Assembly: GCA_023242925.1 (NCBI GenBank)
Contig: CP096134.1
Location: 3,367,501-3,431,500, forward strand
Length of the DNA stretch: 64,000 nt
Reading direction: 5' to 3'
Origin: Hyphomonadaceae bacterium JAD_PAG50586_4
GTDB taxonomy: Bacteria > Pseudomonadota > Alphaproteobacteria > Caulobacterales > Aquidulcibacteraceae
Below, in pieces: positions 1-9,778 of this stretch. Made by a program: the position numbers and the translations under genes. Numbering within the stretch: the first letter of the stretch is position 1; each line of letters starts with the position of its first letter. The notes beneath the pieces were generated by a model that saw only the letters and a program-made list of their open reading frames with translations, was not told the origin of the DNA and did not search any database.

Positions 1-117
1 CCGGGCCCAGATTTTCTGGCGCCGCAACCGCGTTTGATACATTGTAAGCGCATCGACCTCCCAGACTTTGGCGTTGTGTCGACTGAGAGATGCCTGTGCT
101 CCCGCCAAGGAGTAAGC

Positions 118-860
118 ATGTCCCACCCCATACAAGCCACCGTTAGAAATCGAATTCTCGCATCGATCCCTGCGGGTGAGTTTGCCTTGATCGCCGAGCA
201 TTTAACGCGCATCGAGCTGGCTCTCGGTGAATCGCTGCACCGCGCCGGGGAGAAAATCATCAACGTCTTCTTTGTTGAAAGCGGCTTTATCTCCGTATTG
301 ACCATGCTCTCAGACGGGCAACCACTCGAGATCGGCCTGATCGGCTCAGAAGGAGTCGCCGGCGTTTCGGTTATCCTTGGCGCCACCAATTCGTACAGCG
401 AGACGATGTGCCAAACGGGCGGCGGCGCGTTTCGCATGCCCGCAGCCGCTCTCAAAGATGTGGCCGCGCGCGCGCGCACCTGAACGATCTGCTGCTGAGA
501 TACACGCACGTGTTCCACGTCCAGGTCGCCCAAACCGCCGCCTGCAACGCCCACCATGACCTAGGCCAGCGTTTGGCGCGCTGGCTGTTGGCCGCGCACG
601 ATCGCAGCAACGCCGCCGAACTCTCCCTCACCCAAGATCTGATCGCCGTCATGCTGGGTGTCCGGCGATCAACCGTCAGCATCGCCGCGGGAACCTTACA
701 GAAAGCCGGGATCATCAGGTATCACCACGGCAAAATCACCGTGGTCGATCGCGTGGGGCTCGAGAATGCCGCCTGCGAATGTTACGAGGCCGTCGCTGGC
801 GAGTACCGCGCGCTGTTCGGCGAGCACACGCCCGACACGAAGCCCGCACCCCAGCCTTAA
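118..860 (+). CDS. Crp/Fnr family transcriptional regulator (frameshifted)
   Basis: This is a cyclic-nucleotide-binding-fold regulator of about 247 aa if the two frames are joined. The N-terminal half has the family pattern FFVESGFISVLT and GLIGSEGVAGV. The C-terminal half has the helical linker (LGQRLARWLLAAHD) and a winged HTH (LTQDLIAVMLGVRRSTVSIA). The ATG at 118 follows an AAGGAG ribosome site, so the in-frame upstream ATG at 34 is unlikely. The first frame stops at 483 and the second carries the DNA-binding half. The break lies in an alternating GC run at 464-477 and is consistent with one lost base. The ligand is unknown. No Fe-S cysteine cluster of FNR type is visible. It is paralogous to the regulator at 18735-19457. 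Confidence 0.8.
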
Positions 861-951
861 GCATTGCAGCATAAATCAGCCATGTGTCGGTTCCCGAACC
901 GACTCCCGCCGCTTCCTGCCGGATATTGCCTTTGTAAGCGGGAGCTGAGCC

Positions 952-1722
952 ATGAGAATTCAAACACGCCGCGCCGCCACGCCGCGCGAGAGTTCATTGG
1001 TGACATTGCGCCGGCTCATACGCGAGAACGCACGCCTCAACAGGCTCTGCGAGAACAATAGCGGCATAGCCGAGCGGTACGCGCTGCTTCGCCGCGAGGG
1101 CGACCATCGCATCAAGAATAGCTTGCAGGTGGTCGCGAGCCTGCTCGATGTACAAGCACGTCGCGCTCCCGATTCCAGCACGCATGCCGCGCTGCATGCG
1201 GCCGCCGCGCGCGTTCTCGCGATCGCGCGCATTCACGACGCCTTGCAGCTGAACCACAACAACGATGACGTCGTCGATCTTGGCGCATTACTTACACGCA
1301 TATGCGTATCACTCGACGAATTGGCGGGCGATTCAATAAGCGTGCAGATCGACCGTGATGCGGCGCCAATCGAAGCGCCACTCACGCTGGCGCAACCTAT
1401 CGCTTTGGCCGTGAACGAGCTCGTCCTTAATGCGCTGCGTCACGCGTTCCCGAAGGACGGCGGCGGCTCTGTGTGTGTGACGCTCTGTGAAAACGATCGC
1501 CAGCTGGAGATAAGAGTCGCCGACAATGGCCACGGCCTCCCCGACAATTACGCCACTGGCAAGGGTTATGGCATGCGCCTCGTAACGGCCATGGTCGCCA
1601 AATTGTCTGGACACCTCGACGTTCAAAACTCGGGTGGCGCCTGCTTTATATTGACCGCACCGCGTCCAATTGGGGCGGCGCATCAGCAGACACACAGCCT
1701 CCAAGCGCTCTCAGACGCCTAA
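952..1722 (+). CDS. HisKA_2-type sensor histidine kinase
   Basis: This is a 256-aa cytoplasmic histidine kinase with no membrane segment or recognised sensory domain beyond a short N-terminal stretch. The phospho-acceptor box is DHRIKNSLQVVASLL (about residues 51-65), typical of the HisKA_2/HWE-related kinases common in alphaproteobacteria. The ATP-binding half shows the N-box NELVLNALRHAF and the G-box DNGHGLP, then GYGMRLV. The ATG at 952 has a GGGAG ribosome site. It lies 91 bp after the Crp/Fnr gene on the same strand. Kinases of this family often feed general-stress or light responses through stand-alone receivers. No cognate response regulator is visible nearby, so its output is unknown. 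Confidence 0.85.
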   Translation: MRIQTRRAATPRESSLVTLRRLIRENARLNRLCENNSGIAERYALLRREGDHRIKNSLQVVASLLDVQARRAPDSSTHAALHAAAARVLAIARIHDALQLNHNNDDVVDLGALLTRICVSLDELAGDSISVQIDRDAAPIEAPLTLAQPIALAVNELVLNALRHAFPKDGGGSVCVTLCENDRQLEIRVADNGHGLPDNYATGKGYGMRLVTAMVAKLSGHLDVQNSGGACFILTAPRPIGAAHQQTHSLQALSDA

Positions 1723-1843
1723 ACTTGCGCTGGCGTGCAACCCTATTGGACGCCCCGCGTTGGCAACGACAGGACGTCGCATGGGCGCCGCGCCTACCAT
1801 ATTTTGACGCGCGTTTTCGCGGCGCGCGTCACGGAAAGCATGG

Positions 1844-2932
1844 ATGAGAATTGCTCAGATTGCACCGCTCGCGGAGCGTTGCCCTCCCGCGCTCTATGGC
1901 GGAACCGAACGTGTGGTTTCATACCTGACCGAGGAACTTGTTGCGCAAGGCCATGACGTCACCTTGTTTGCAAGCGGCGATTCCATAACAGCGGCCGAGC
2001 TCGATCCCTGTTCCCCGCAGGCGCTTCGCTTAAGCCCCAATATTATCGACGCTTTGCCGCACCACATGATTATGCTGGAGAAAGTAGCGCGGCGCGCGCA
2101 CGAATTCGATGTGCTGCACTTCCACATCGATCTCCTGCACGCACCCGTCATCCGCGATTTTGCAGCGCGCACACTCACCACGCTCCACGGCCGGCTAGAT
2201 CTCCCCGATCTCAAGCCCTTCTACGCAGCCTTTCCCGACCTCCCGCTTGTGTCCATTTCCCACGCCCAGCGTTTGCCGATGCCGCCCGTAAACTGGATCG
2301 GCAATGTCTATCATGGGCTTCCGCGCGAAATGTTCCCGGTTCAGCGCGCACACAATGACGGTTACCTCGCCTTTCTCGGCCGCATCTCGCCAGAAAAACG
2401 ACCCGACCGTGCGATTGAGATTGCGGTGCGCGCAGGTCTGCCGCTCAAGATCGCCGCGAAGATCGACCGCGTCGATCAGCCGTACTGGAACACACGCATC
2501 GCACCGCTCGTGCAAGCGCATGACAACGTCGAATACATAGGTGAGATCGGCGAACACGAGAAAGCGCGCTTTCTTGGTGAAGCCCGCGCGCTCCTGTTCC
2601 CGATCGATTGGGAGGAACCGTTCGGCCTCGTCATGATCGAAGCCATGGCGCACGGAACACCGGTCATCGCGTTCGGTCGTGGCTCGGTACCCGAAGTGAT
2701 TGACGACGGCGTCTCCGGCTTCATCGTCCACACCGTGGACGAAGCGGTGCGCGCACTTGCGCGGCTCGACAGCCTGGACCGCACTCTCGTTCGCGCGCAA
2801 TTCGAGACACGCTTCACGGTCGAACGCATGGTGCACGACTACGTCGAGATTTACGAGAAAATTGCAGCCGCTTCGAAGATCCGCGGGTTTGTGGCCGCTC
2901 AGCGGCCCATGCTCGAACGCCGCGTCGTGTAA
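1844..2932 (+). CDS. Glycosyltransferase family 4 (GT-B fold)
   Basis: The 362-aa protein begins MRIAQIAPLAERCPPALYGG, including the YGGTER donor-side loop typical of GT4 enzymes. The C-terminal Rossmann half contains FLGRISPEKRPDRAIEIA and the nucleotide-sugar motif with E-x7-E spacing around FGLVMIEAMAHGTPVIAF. These enzymes transfer a sugar from an NDP-sugar with retention of configuration. The acceptor cannot be read from sequence. It is 15 bp upstream of a debranching-type glucosidase gene, so the two are probably co-transcribed and may act in an alpha-glucan or compatible-solute pathway. That pathway assignment is inference. Confidence 0.87.
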   Translation: MRIAQIAPLAERCPPALYGGTERVVSYLTEELVAQGHDVTLFASGDSITAAELDPCSPQALRLSPNIIDALPHHMIMLEKVARRAHEFDVLHFHIDLLHAPVIRDFAARTLTTLHGRLDLPDLKPFYAAFPDLPLVSISHAQRLPMPPVNWIGNVYHGLPREMFPVQRAHNDGYLAFLGRISPEKRPDRAIEIAVRAGLPLKIAAKIDRVDQPYWNTRIAPLVQAHDNVEYIGEIGEHEKARFLGEARALLFPIDWEEPFGLVMIEAMAHGTPVIAFGRGSVPEVIDDGVSGFIVHTVDEAVRALARLDSLDRTLVRAQFETRFTVERMVHDYVEIYEKIAAASKIRGFVAAQRPMLERRVV

Positions 2933-2947
2933 ACCTTGGAGACGCAA

Positions 2948-5142
2948 GTGGCGGCAACATCAAAAGCGCATGCCGAGGGCGATCATAGCCCCCGGAGCCG
3001 GGCCCCGTTCTGATCCCGGCGGAAACGTCGCTTCAAGAGCAAAGGCCGCGCGCACTGAAGCACGGCGACACGTTTGCCGTGTACGATCACAACGGCGACA
3101 TCCTCGCCGGCGCTGGAAGCCCCGAAGGGCTCTTTCACGCCGACACGCGACATCTGTCGCTTCTGCAATTTTCAATCAACGGCGCGCGCCCGATGTTGCT
3201 GAGTTCCGGCTTGCGCGATGACAACGCCGCTTTGATCTGCGACCTCTCAAATCCCGATCTGCACGACGAGGCAGGAAACTGCGTCCTCGCGCACGATAGG
3301 CTCCACATTCGCCGCGTGCGCCTGCTCTGGGATGCAGTCGCTTATGAGCGCATCGCAATCAAAAACTTCGACCGCTTACCGCGAAGCGTCGCGCTCACGC
3401 TCAACTTCGCCGCGGACTTCGCCGATATCTTCGAAGTACGCGGCGCCACGCGCGAACGTCGCGGCCGTTACGAAGCCGAGCAAGTGGACGGCGACACCGT
3501 CACGCTCGCCTATACCGGGCTGGACCACCGTCTGCGCGAAACGCGGCTGAGATTTGAACCTCCGCCAAGCTCACTTACAGCGCGGCAAAGCGAGTATGTG
3601 CTTGATCTGGCCCCAGGCCAAACCAAAGCGATCTTCATCGAGATCGGCTGCGATGCGCTGCCCTCGGCGCAATCAGCGCGGCGCGCCTTCTTTCGCGCCT
3701 TTCTCAACGCCCGCCGCAGTTTGCGCGCCTCTTCGTCGCGTGCGGCGTCGATCGCCACCTCGAACCACATCCTGAACGAGGCGGTGCGGCGCAGCGTGGC
3801 TGACCTTTACATGCTCTGCACACAAACGCCGGAGGGGCTCTATCCCTATGCCGGCATACCTTGGTTCAGCACCGCCTTTGGACGCGACGCCATCATCACG
3901 GCGCTGCAGACCTTATGGTTCGATCCTACTATCGCGCGCGGCGTGCTCAGCCACTTAGCCGCCAACCAGGCCACGGCGTTCGACGAACACGCTGACGCCG
4001 AGCCTGGCAAAATCCTGCATGAGCTTCGCCGCGGCGAAATGGCTGAGCTCGGTGAGGTGCCTTTCCGCCGCTATTACGGCAGCGTCGATTCTACGCCGCT
4101 GTTCGTAATGTTGGCGGGCGCTTATCTCGAACGCACGGACGATATCGAGACGCTCGCGCGCCTATGGCCAAACATCGAAGCAGCGCTCACCTGGATCCGC
4201 GTCCACGGCGATCGCGATCAGGACGGCTTCGTCGAATATCATCGCCAGACCGAACAAGGACTTGCCAATCAGGGTTGGAAAGACAGTCAGGATTCCATTT
4301 CTCACGCCGACGGCGCCCTGGCGCAGGGACCGATCGCCCTCGTTGAGGTCCAAGCTTATGTGTATGGCGCATGGCGCGCGGCCGCGTCCATTGCCCAGCG
4401 CCTGGGCGATGTGGCCCAGTCCAACAATTTTGAGGCGTGCGCCGAAGCATTGCGTCGCCGCTTTGACACACACTTCTATGACGAAGCGCTCGGCACCTAT
4501 GTGCTCGCACTTGACGGCGACAAGCGCCCTTGCCGCGTGCGGAGCTCCAACGCGGGGCACGCGCTCTTTGCGGGAATCGCATTTCCTGAACGCGCGGCCG
4601 CCGTGGCGAGCACATTGATGGCGTCGTTCTCAGGGTTCGGCATCCGCACGCTGGCGACGTCCGAGGCGCGCTACAATCCAATGTCCTATCACAACGGCTC
4701 GATCTGGCCCCACGACAACGCGCTGATCGCCGCCGGCTTTGCCCGCTACGGCCTTCGCGAACACGCGGCGCGGATCTTCGAGGGCTTGTTCGAGGCGTCC
4801 ACCTACATGGATTTGCGCCGCCTGCCTGAACTGTTCTGCGGCTTTCCCCGTCAGCGCGGCGCGGGACCTGTCTTCTATCCGGTTGCATGCTCGCCACAGG
4901 CATGGGCGACGGCCGCGCCGATCTTGATGATGCAATCTTGCCTCGGCCTCCGCTTTGACCCAGCCGGCAATCGCATAAGTTTCGATCGACCCATCCTGCC
5001 TTCGTTCCTGGATGACGTCGCACTTCGCGGGCTCTCAATCGCCAAAGGAACGGTTGACGTCTCCCTGAAGCGCGCCGGCGCGGACGTGCTGGTCCAGGTG
5101 CTGCGCCGCTCGGGCAATTGTGAAGTCGTCACGACGGCCTAA
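2948..5142 (+). CDS. Amylo-alpha-1,6-glucosidase / glycogen-debranching-type protein (N-terminal frameshift)
   Basis: This is an about 731-aa enzyme with an N-terminal GDE_N_bis-type beta domain (DTRHLSLLQFSINGARP) and a C-terminal alpha/alpha-toroid glycosidase domain. The latter contains YPYAGIPWFSTAFGRDAIITA, DGFVEYHR and the YNPMSYHNGSIWPHDN signature. I place the start at the GTG at 2948 behind a GGAG ribosome site. That frame reads 21 residues and then hits a stop at about 3012. The downstream frame is open from before 3000 and also encodes the conserved RALKHGDTFAVYDHNGD. The join needs one extra base, best placed in the CCCC run at 3003-3006. A shorter start (GTG 3079) would cut into conserved sequence. 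The partner is the upstream GT4 gene. Confidence 0.82.
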
Positions 5143-5238
5143 CGCGTTGATCTTCCGTTGATGATTGGCGGTTCGCGAGGCGTGCGCGCACGCGCCAATC
5201 CATGTTAGACTCCTTGTCCACAGCCGCACGATGATCTC

Positions 5239-5558
5239 ATGAAACCCAAAGAGCCCCCGCCAACGACCACGCTCTCGACGCCAAAGCCCTCAAGCGCGGC
5301 GTGAAGGACGTGTGGCAAGCGCTCCGACTGGAGCGGCGCACGCGCGGCAAATCGCTGTCGTCTGCCGATCTTGGCCAATCAAGCGCAGTGCTCGCCAGCC
5401 TCGCGGAAGCCTTGAATGCTTTGGCGCAGAGTTCGCGCGCGCTTGAGAGCGCGCAGATGCCGCCAAAGGCCGGCCGCAGACACAAACACGCAACGCGCGA
5501 CGCGCCATATCCGAAGGTGCGCGAAGAATCCCCGCGAAAGCGCCCCAAGCGCAAATAG
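5239..5558 (+). CDS. Small basic hypothetical protein (frameshifted)
   Basis: An ATG at 5239 opens a short frame that stops after 21 codons. Adding one C to the run at 5254-5258 joins it to a frame running to 5558, giving about 106 aa. The joined protein is helical in its middle (SAVLASLAEALNALAQSSRA) and has a strongly basic, proline-rich tail ending RKRPKRK. I recognise no family. The tail suggests nucleic-acid or membrane-surface binding, but that is only composition. It follows the debranching enzyme by about 95 bp, with a palindromic GCGTGCGCGCACGC between them. Confidence 0.5.
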
Positions 5559-5932
5559 CGGTGTCACAAATCACGCCGACCGGCGAAGTCGGACCTCAGC
5601 GCATGCGCTGGTGCAAGAGTCGCGTTTTCCCGCGCGCCAGCGCGTCCTATGCGAACACCCATGACACTGGAGGAAGCGCTGCGGCGCTCGCCCTATCTCG
5701 ATATCGTCTGCAGCGCCCCTCGTGTGGCGCGCATACGCGTGTTGATATCAAATTCTTTATCAGCCGCCGGGGGCTAAATGTAGAACTTGACCATCTCGCA
5801 CGCACCCTCGTCTGCACTGCATGCGGCCTAGATCGTGTCGTCGTTGGCGTCTCGGCGGGAGCGTGAGCCCACGCCGCTGCCGATAATAGACGGCAAAGCC
5901 CGCGTGTTCGCAGCCCTTGCCGTCCGAGACGC
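5559..5932. other. Intergenic, no supported gene
   Basis: Open frames exist on both strands but have random-looking translations, no credible ribosome sites and no family motifs. I see no tRNA, no clear terminator and no repeat here. The TCTTCG repeat starting at 5937 belongs to the small minus-strand gene that follows. Confidence 0.4.
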
Positions 5933-6085
5933 TCAATCTTCGTCTTCGTCTTCGTCTTCGTCTTCGTCCGCGCCATCCTCCTCGTCTTCAGGACCGGGAG
6001 CGGCGGAGAGTTCTCGGTAGCGGTCCGTCAGCGCCGAATTCAACGCTTCCAGATCGTTGGCATCGGGATTCATTTGAAACGCCAT
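5933..6085 (-). CDS. Small acidic protein with an Asp-Glu tail (50 aa)
   Basis: Read on the minus strand, an ATG at 6085 behind an AGGA ribosome site encodes 50 aa. It begins MAFQMNPDANDLEALNSALT, continues DRYRELSAAPGPEDEEDG, and ends in alternating Glu-Asp residues before a TGA at 5933-5935. The tail is encoded by a hexameric GAAGAC repeat, seen as TCTTCG repeats on the plus strand at about 5937-5965. No family is recognised. The N-terminal part could form an amphipathic helix and the tail is strongly acidic. The coding character rests on the ribosome site, the sensible N-terminus and the in-frame repeat. Confidence 0.55.
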   Translation of the reverse strand: MAFQMNPDANDLEALNSALTDRYRELSAAPGPEDEEDGADEDEDEDEDED

Positions 6086-6275
6086 GATGTCCTCGCTTCA
6101 TACGCATCTGCGCGGGGCCGTGGATGCGGCGATTCTATATCGGTTTTATTTCGTCACGGCCTACCCAGAACCTCCAAACGCGCGTGACTGCGGACGGCGC
6201 TGGTCGCAATACGGCGCCCGCCTGGCGTTCGATCCCAGGAGCAGTCGCAACGCCATTCCCGCCGAAAAGCGGCCC

Positions 6276-6515
6276 TCAGATGTCGAAAATCGTCGACAAT
6301 CGACTTAAAGCACCGTGTCCAATGTCGGGGCGATGATGCGGAACTTGGCGATGTGTTTCACCCTCTAGTTCAATCACTATCGCTTGGGGACGCCACGGCA
6401 TAAGACCAAGCCATCCCCACAGATTCTGCGGTCCAACAAACACAAGCGAAATGATCGCAAGGCCAGCGATCACGCGGATGATGCGATCCAAAGCGCCTTC
6501 ATTGGTCGGCGTTAT
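6276..6515 (-). pseudogene. Remnant of a DUF2892 (YgaP-type) inner-membrane protein
   Basis: The minus strand encodes NEGALDRIIRVIAGLAII followed by SLVFVGPQNLWGWLGLMP, the hallmark first half of DUF2892 membrane proteins. The second hydrophobic half is replaced by unrelated sequence (WRPQAIVIELEGETH). Where an ATG is expected, 6 nt after an AAGGAG ribosome site, there is ATA at 6513-6515. The next usable start is a TTG at 6491. It sits 8 nt after the RND pump gene on the same strand. An intact DUF2892 gene lies at 12708-12911 in the same neighbourhood, so this looks like a decayed duplicate. Confidence 0.6.
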
Positions 6516-6523
6516 GCTTCTCC

Positions 6524-9500
6524 TTACTCAGCAGCTTTTAATCGCCCCGCGTGCGGCGCCTCGGCGACAGGCCGCGCGTCAAGCGGCTTCTCATCGTCGC
6601 GCATCACAACGTAGATGGCGGGGATCACCAGCACGGTGAGCAGCGTCGATGACGCCAACCCAAACAGCAGCGAAATCGCCAGCCCCTGAAAAATCGGGTC
6701 GAACAAAATGACCGCCGCGCCGATCATGGCGGCGAGCGCGGTCAGCATGATTGGCTTGAAGCGAATAGCGCCGGCTTCGAGCAGGACCTCACGCAACGGT
6801 CGATCCGCGGTCTTGGCGTGGCGGATGAAATCGACAAGCAGGATCGAGTTCCTGACGATGATGCCAGCAAGCGCGATGAAGCCGATCATCGACGTCGCTG
6901 TAAATGGCGCATTGAATAGGATGTGACCAATGACAATGCCGATGAGCGTGAGCGGTATCGGCGTCAAAATAACAAGCGGCAGTTTGAAACTTTTGAACTG
7001 GGCGACAACGAGGATGTAGATGGCCAGGATCGCCACAGCGAAGGCTGCGCCCATGTCGCGGAACGTGACATAGGTGATTTCCCACTCACCGTCCCATAGC
7101 AAGGACGGGACGCTCTCGTCGGCTGGCTGCCCGTACATGATGATATTCGGTTGCGGCAACTCACCCCAATCGTGCGCGCGTACAAGACGCTCAACGTCGA
7201 GCATGCCGTAAATCGGCGCCTCATAAGCGCCGGCGAGCTCAGCCATCACCATTTCAGCGTAGCGCCCGTTGCGGCGAAAGATGGGATACGAGCCCGCCTC
7301 GTTTTCCGCGGCGACAAGCTCGCCAAGCTCAACCAGCCGGGCCCCGTCTTGGCTCGCGGCAACCGGCATCGAAGCGAGATTCTGATTCCAGGAACGCGCC
7401 GATTGAGGCAAGCGAACCGAAATCTCGATCGGATTGCGCCCCTCCCCGCGATGCGAATACCCGATGACCTGTCCGCCCATGGCGACAGCGACAGAATCCA
7501 TCATGTCGCGCTCGGAGACGCCGAAGAATTCCAGCTGTTCGCGATTGGGCGTGAGGCGCAGGCGCGGGCGCTCGACGCCGAAACCGTTGTCGATGTCGAC
7601 CAAGTACGGCACTTCATCGAAGATGCCCTGAAGCTCGCGCGCGACCTCGCGGCGCGTTTGTGCGTCCGGACCATAAATTTCCGCGAGCAAGGTGGCGATC
7701 ACAGGCGGCCCAGGCGGCACTTCGACGACGCGCACAACCGCCCCAGCCGGTATGCTCAGCGCGTGCAGTCGCTCTCGCAGATCAAGCGCGATGGCGTGGC
7801 TGGTGCGACCACGCTCTCCCTTGGGCAAAAGCGTCAGCTGGAGATCACCAAGCTCTGGCCGCTGACGCATATAATAGTGGCGCACGAGGCCGTTAAAGTT
7901 AAAGGGCGCCGCTGTACCTGCGTACGCATCGACGGACATCACCTCAGGCACGGCGGCTGAAATTGTCGCCGCCTCGATCAGAACACGCTCTGTCGCCTCC
8001 AACGACGCGCCTTCAGGTAAATCGAGAACCACTTGAAGTTCTGATTTATTGTCAAACGGCAGCAGCTTCACGCGCACAGTTCGCGTCGCAAACAACGCGC
8101 AGGCCACCAAGGTGGCGACGCCAACAATCACGAGGAACTTCCGCGCGCCCTTTCGTGAGCGGATAATCGGCGCGGCGACACGCCGGTACATGCGGCCAAA
8201 GAAGCCCTCTTCGTCATGGGCATGGTCTAGCGTAGTCGGACCGTCGGCCTTGGGCGCGAATTTAATCATCAGCCAAGGCGCGATGACCACGGCGACGAAG
8301 AAGGAAAACAGCATCGCCGCAGAGGCGTTCGCTGGGATCGGCGCCATATAGGGGCCCATCAAGCCCGACACGAACATCATCGGCAATAGCGCCGCGACGA
8401 CCGTCAGAGTCGCAACGATCGTCGGATTGCCCACCTCCGCCACCGCCGCGATCGCGGCATCGATACGCGAACGGCCGTCGCGCATGGCCCAGTGGCGAGC
8501 GATGTTCTCGATAATGACGATAGCGTCGTCGACCAGGATGCCAATGGAGAAGATGATCGCGAAAAGGCTGACGCGATTGATGGTGTAGCCCATCAAATTG
8601 GAGGCAAAGAGCGTCAGCAGAATGGTGGTCGGGATAACGACCGCTGTCACCATCGCTTCGCGGCGGCCGATGGCGAAAAAGATGAGCGCGACAATCGAGA
8701 GCGTGGCGAGACCAAGATGGAAGAGGAGTTCGTTGGCCTTTTCGTTAGCGGTCTCGCCGTAATTGCGCGTGACCGCAACTTCGACGCCATCAGGGATCAG
8801 ACTTCCCTCGAGCGCATGCAGGCGCGCTTCAATCGCTTGCGAAACCAGCACCGCATTGGCGCCGTCGCGCTTGGCGATCGCGAGACTGACCGCCGGCGCC
8901 ACGCGCTGATGTTCGCCCTCACGCGTGAACCGCCACACGCGGGCCTGATCTTCGCGCGGCCCGAGCGTCACCTCAGCGACGTCTCGGACATACACCGATC
9001 GCCCATCGGCTGCCTGCACGGTCAGCAACCCAATTTCTGCGGGATCGTCGAGAGTTTGGCCAATGGCGGTGGAGGTCGTGCCGTCACGACCGCGCAGGTC
9101 ACCGCCTGGGAAGGCGCGATTGGCGTTCTGGACAGCCTCGATAACGCGACCGAGCGGCACGCCGAAGAGCGCTAAGCGACCAGGATCGGGGGCGATTCTA
9201 ATTTCCTGAGGGCGCCCGCCAACGATGAAACTAAGCCCGACATCGTCGACCTTCATCAGTTCGCTCTGCAATTCGTCGGCGACCTGATAGAGCGCGCTAT
9301 CGTCCCAACGATCCGCGGCTTCAGCGCTGGGCGAGAGGGTGATCACCATGATCGGCACATCGTTCACGCCGCGCGCAACGATCTGCGGCTCTGGGATGCC
9401 GACCGGGATGCGATCGTAATTGGCGCGGATCCCTTGCTGAATGCGCACGATCGCGTCGTCCGGATCGGTGCCAACGAGAAAACGCGCGGTGACGAGAACC

Positions 9501-9778
9501 CGGTCATCCTCGGTTTGGCTGTAGACGTGTTCGACGCCTTCCACGCCCTTGACGATCGTCTCCAGCGGCTTGGTGATCAGTTCAACCGCGTCTGGCGCGC
9601 GCAGACCATCGGCGCGCACGCTGATATCCACCAAGGGCACGGAAATCTGTGGCTCTTCCTCGCGCGGGATTGTGAACAATGCCAATAGCCCGACCGCGAG
9701 CGCCGTCAGCAAAAAGAGCGGCGTCAGCGGTGAGCGAATTGTGCTTTTCGTGAGAAAGCCGGAAATACCGAGGTTCAT
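6524..9778 (-). CDS. RND efflux transporter permease subunit (AcrB/HAE1 superfamily)
   Basis: This is a 1084-aa inner-membrane pump with the usual duplicated RND layout. TM1 near the N-terminus is followed by a large periplasmic porter domain, TM2-7 around residues 350-540 (VVIPTTILLTLF, FSIGILVDDAIVIIENI), a second porter domain, and TM8-12 (VILTPIPLTLIGIVIGHILF, MIGFIALAGIIVRNSILLVDFI). The Asp pair in GILVDDAIVI matches the TM4 proton-relay position of the family. Its start overlaps the adaptor stop by 4 bp (ATGA), so the two are translationally coupled. Its divergence from an SQR-like/thioredoxin/DUF2892 operon under a BigR-like regulator suggests a substrate linked to reactive sulfur species. 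That substrate assignment is inference. Confidence 0.93.
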   Translation of the reverse strand: MNLGISGFLTKSTIRSPLTPLFLLTALAVGLLALFTIPREEEPQISVPLVDISVRADGLRAPDAVELITKPLETIVKGVEGVEHVYSQTEDDRVLVTARFLVGTDPDDAIVRIQQGIRANYDRIPVGIPEPQIVARGVNDVPIMVITLSPSAEAADRWDDSALYQVADELQSELMKVDDVGLSFIVGGRPQEIRIAPDPGRLALFGVPLGRVIEAVQNANRAFPGGDLRGRDGTTSTAIGQTLDDPAEIGLLTVQAADGRSVYVRDVAEVTLGPREDQARVWRFTREGEHQRVAPAVSLAIAKRDGANAVLVSQAIEARLHALEGSLIPDGVEVAVTRNYGETANEKANELLFHLGLATLSIVALIFFAIGRREAMVTAVVIPTTILLTLFASNLMGYTINRVSLFAIIFSIGILVDDAIVIIENIARHWAMRDGRSRIDAAIAAVAEVGNPTIVATLTVVAALLPMMFVSGLMGPYMAPIPANASAAMLFSFFVAVVIAPWLMIKFAPKADGPTTLDHAHDEEGFFGRMYRRVAAPIIRSRKGARKFLVIVGVATLVACALFATRTVRVKLLPFDNKSELQVVLDLPEGASLEATERVLIEAATISAAVPEVMSVDAYAGTAAPFNFNGLVRHYYMRQRPELGDLQLTLLPKGERGRTSHAIALDLRERLHALSIPAGAVVRVVEVPPGPPVIATLLAEIYGPDAQTRREVARELQGIFDEVPYLVDIDNGFGVERPRLRLTPNREQLEFFGVSERDMMDSVAVAMGGQVIGYSHRGEGRNPIEISVRLPQSARSWNQNLASMPVAASQDGARLVELGELVAAENEAGSYPIFRRNGRYAEMVMAELAGAYEAPIYGMLDVERLVRAHDWGELPQPNIIMYGQPADESVPSLLWDGEWEITYVTFRDMGAAFAVAILAIYILVVAQFKSFKLPLVILTPIPLTLIGIVIGHILFNAPFTATSMIGFIALAGIIVRNSILLVDFIRHAKTADRPLREVLLEAGAIRFKPIMLTALAAMIGAAVILFDPIFQGLAISLLFGLASSTLLTVLVIPAIYVVMRDDEKPLDARPVAEAPHAGRLKAAE

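Noticed and set aside
5937..5968. TCTTCG tandem repeat considered as a stand-alone microsatellite
   Set aside because: It is better explained as in-frame GAAGAC codons for the acidic tail of the minus-strand small protein.
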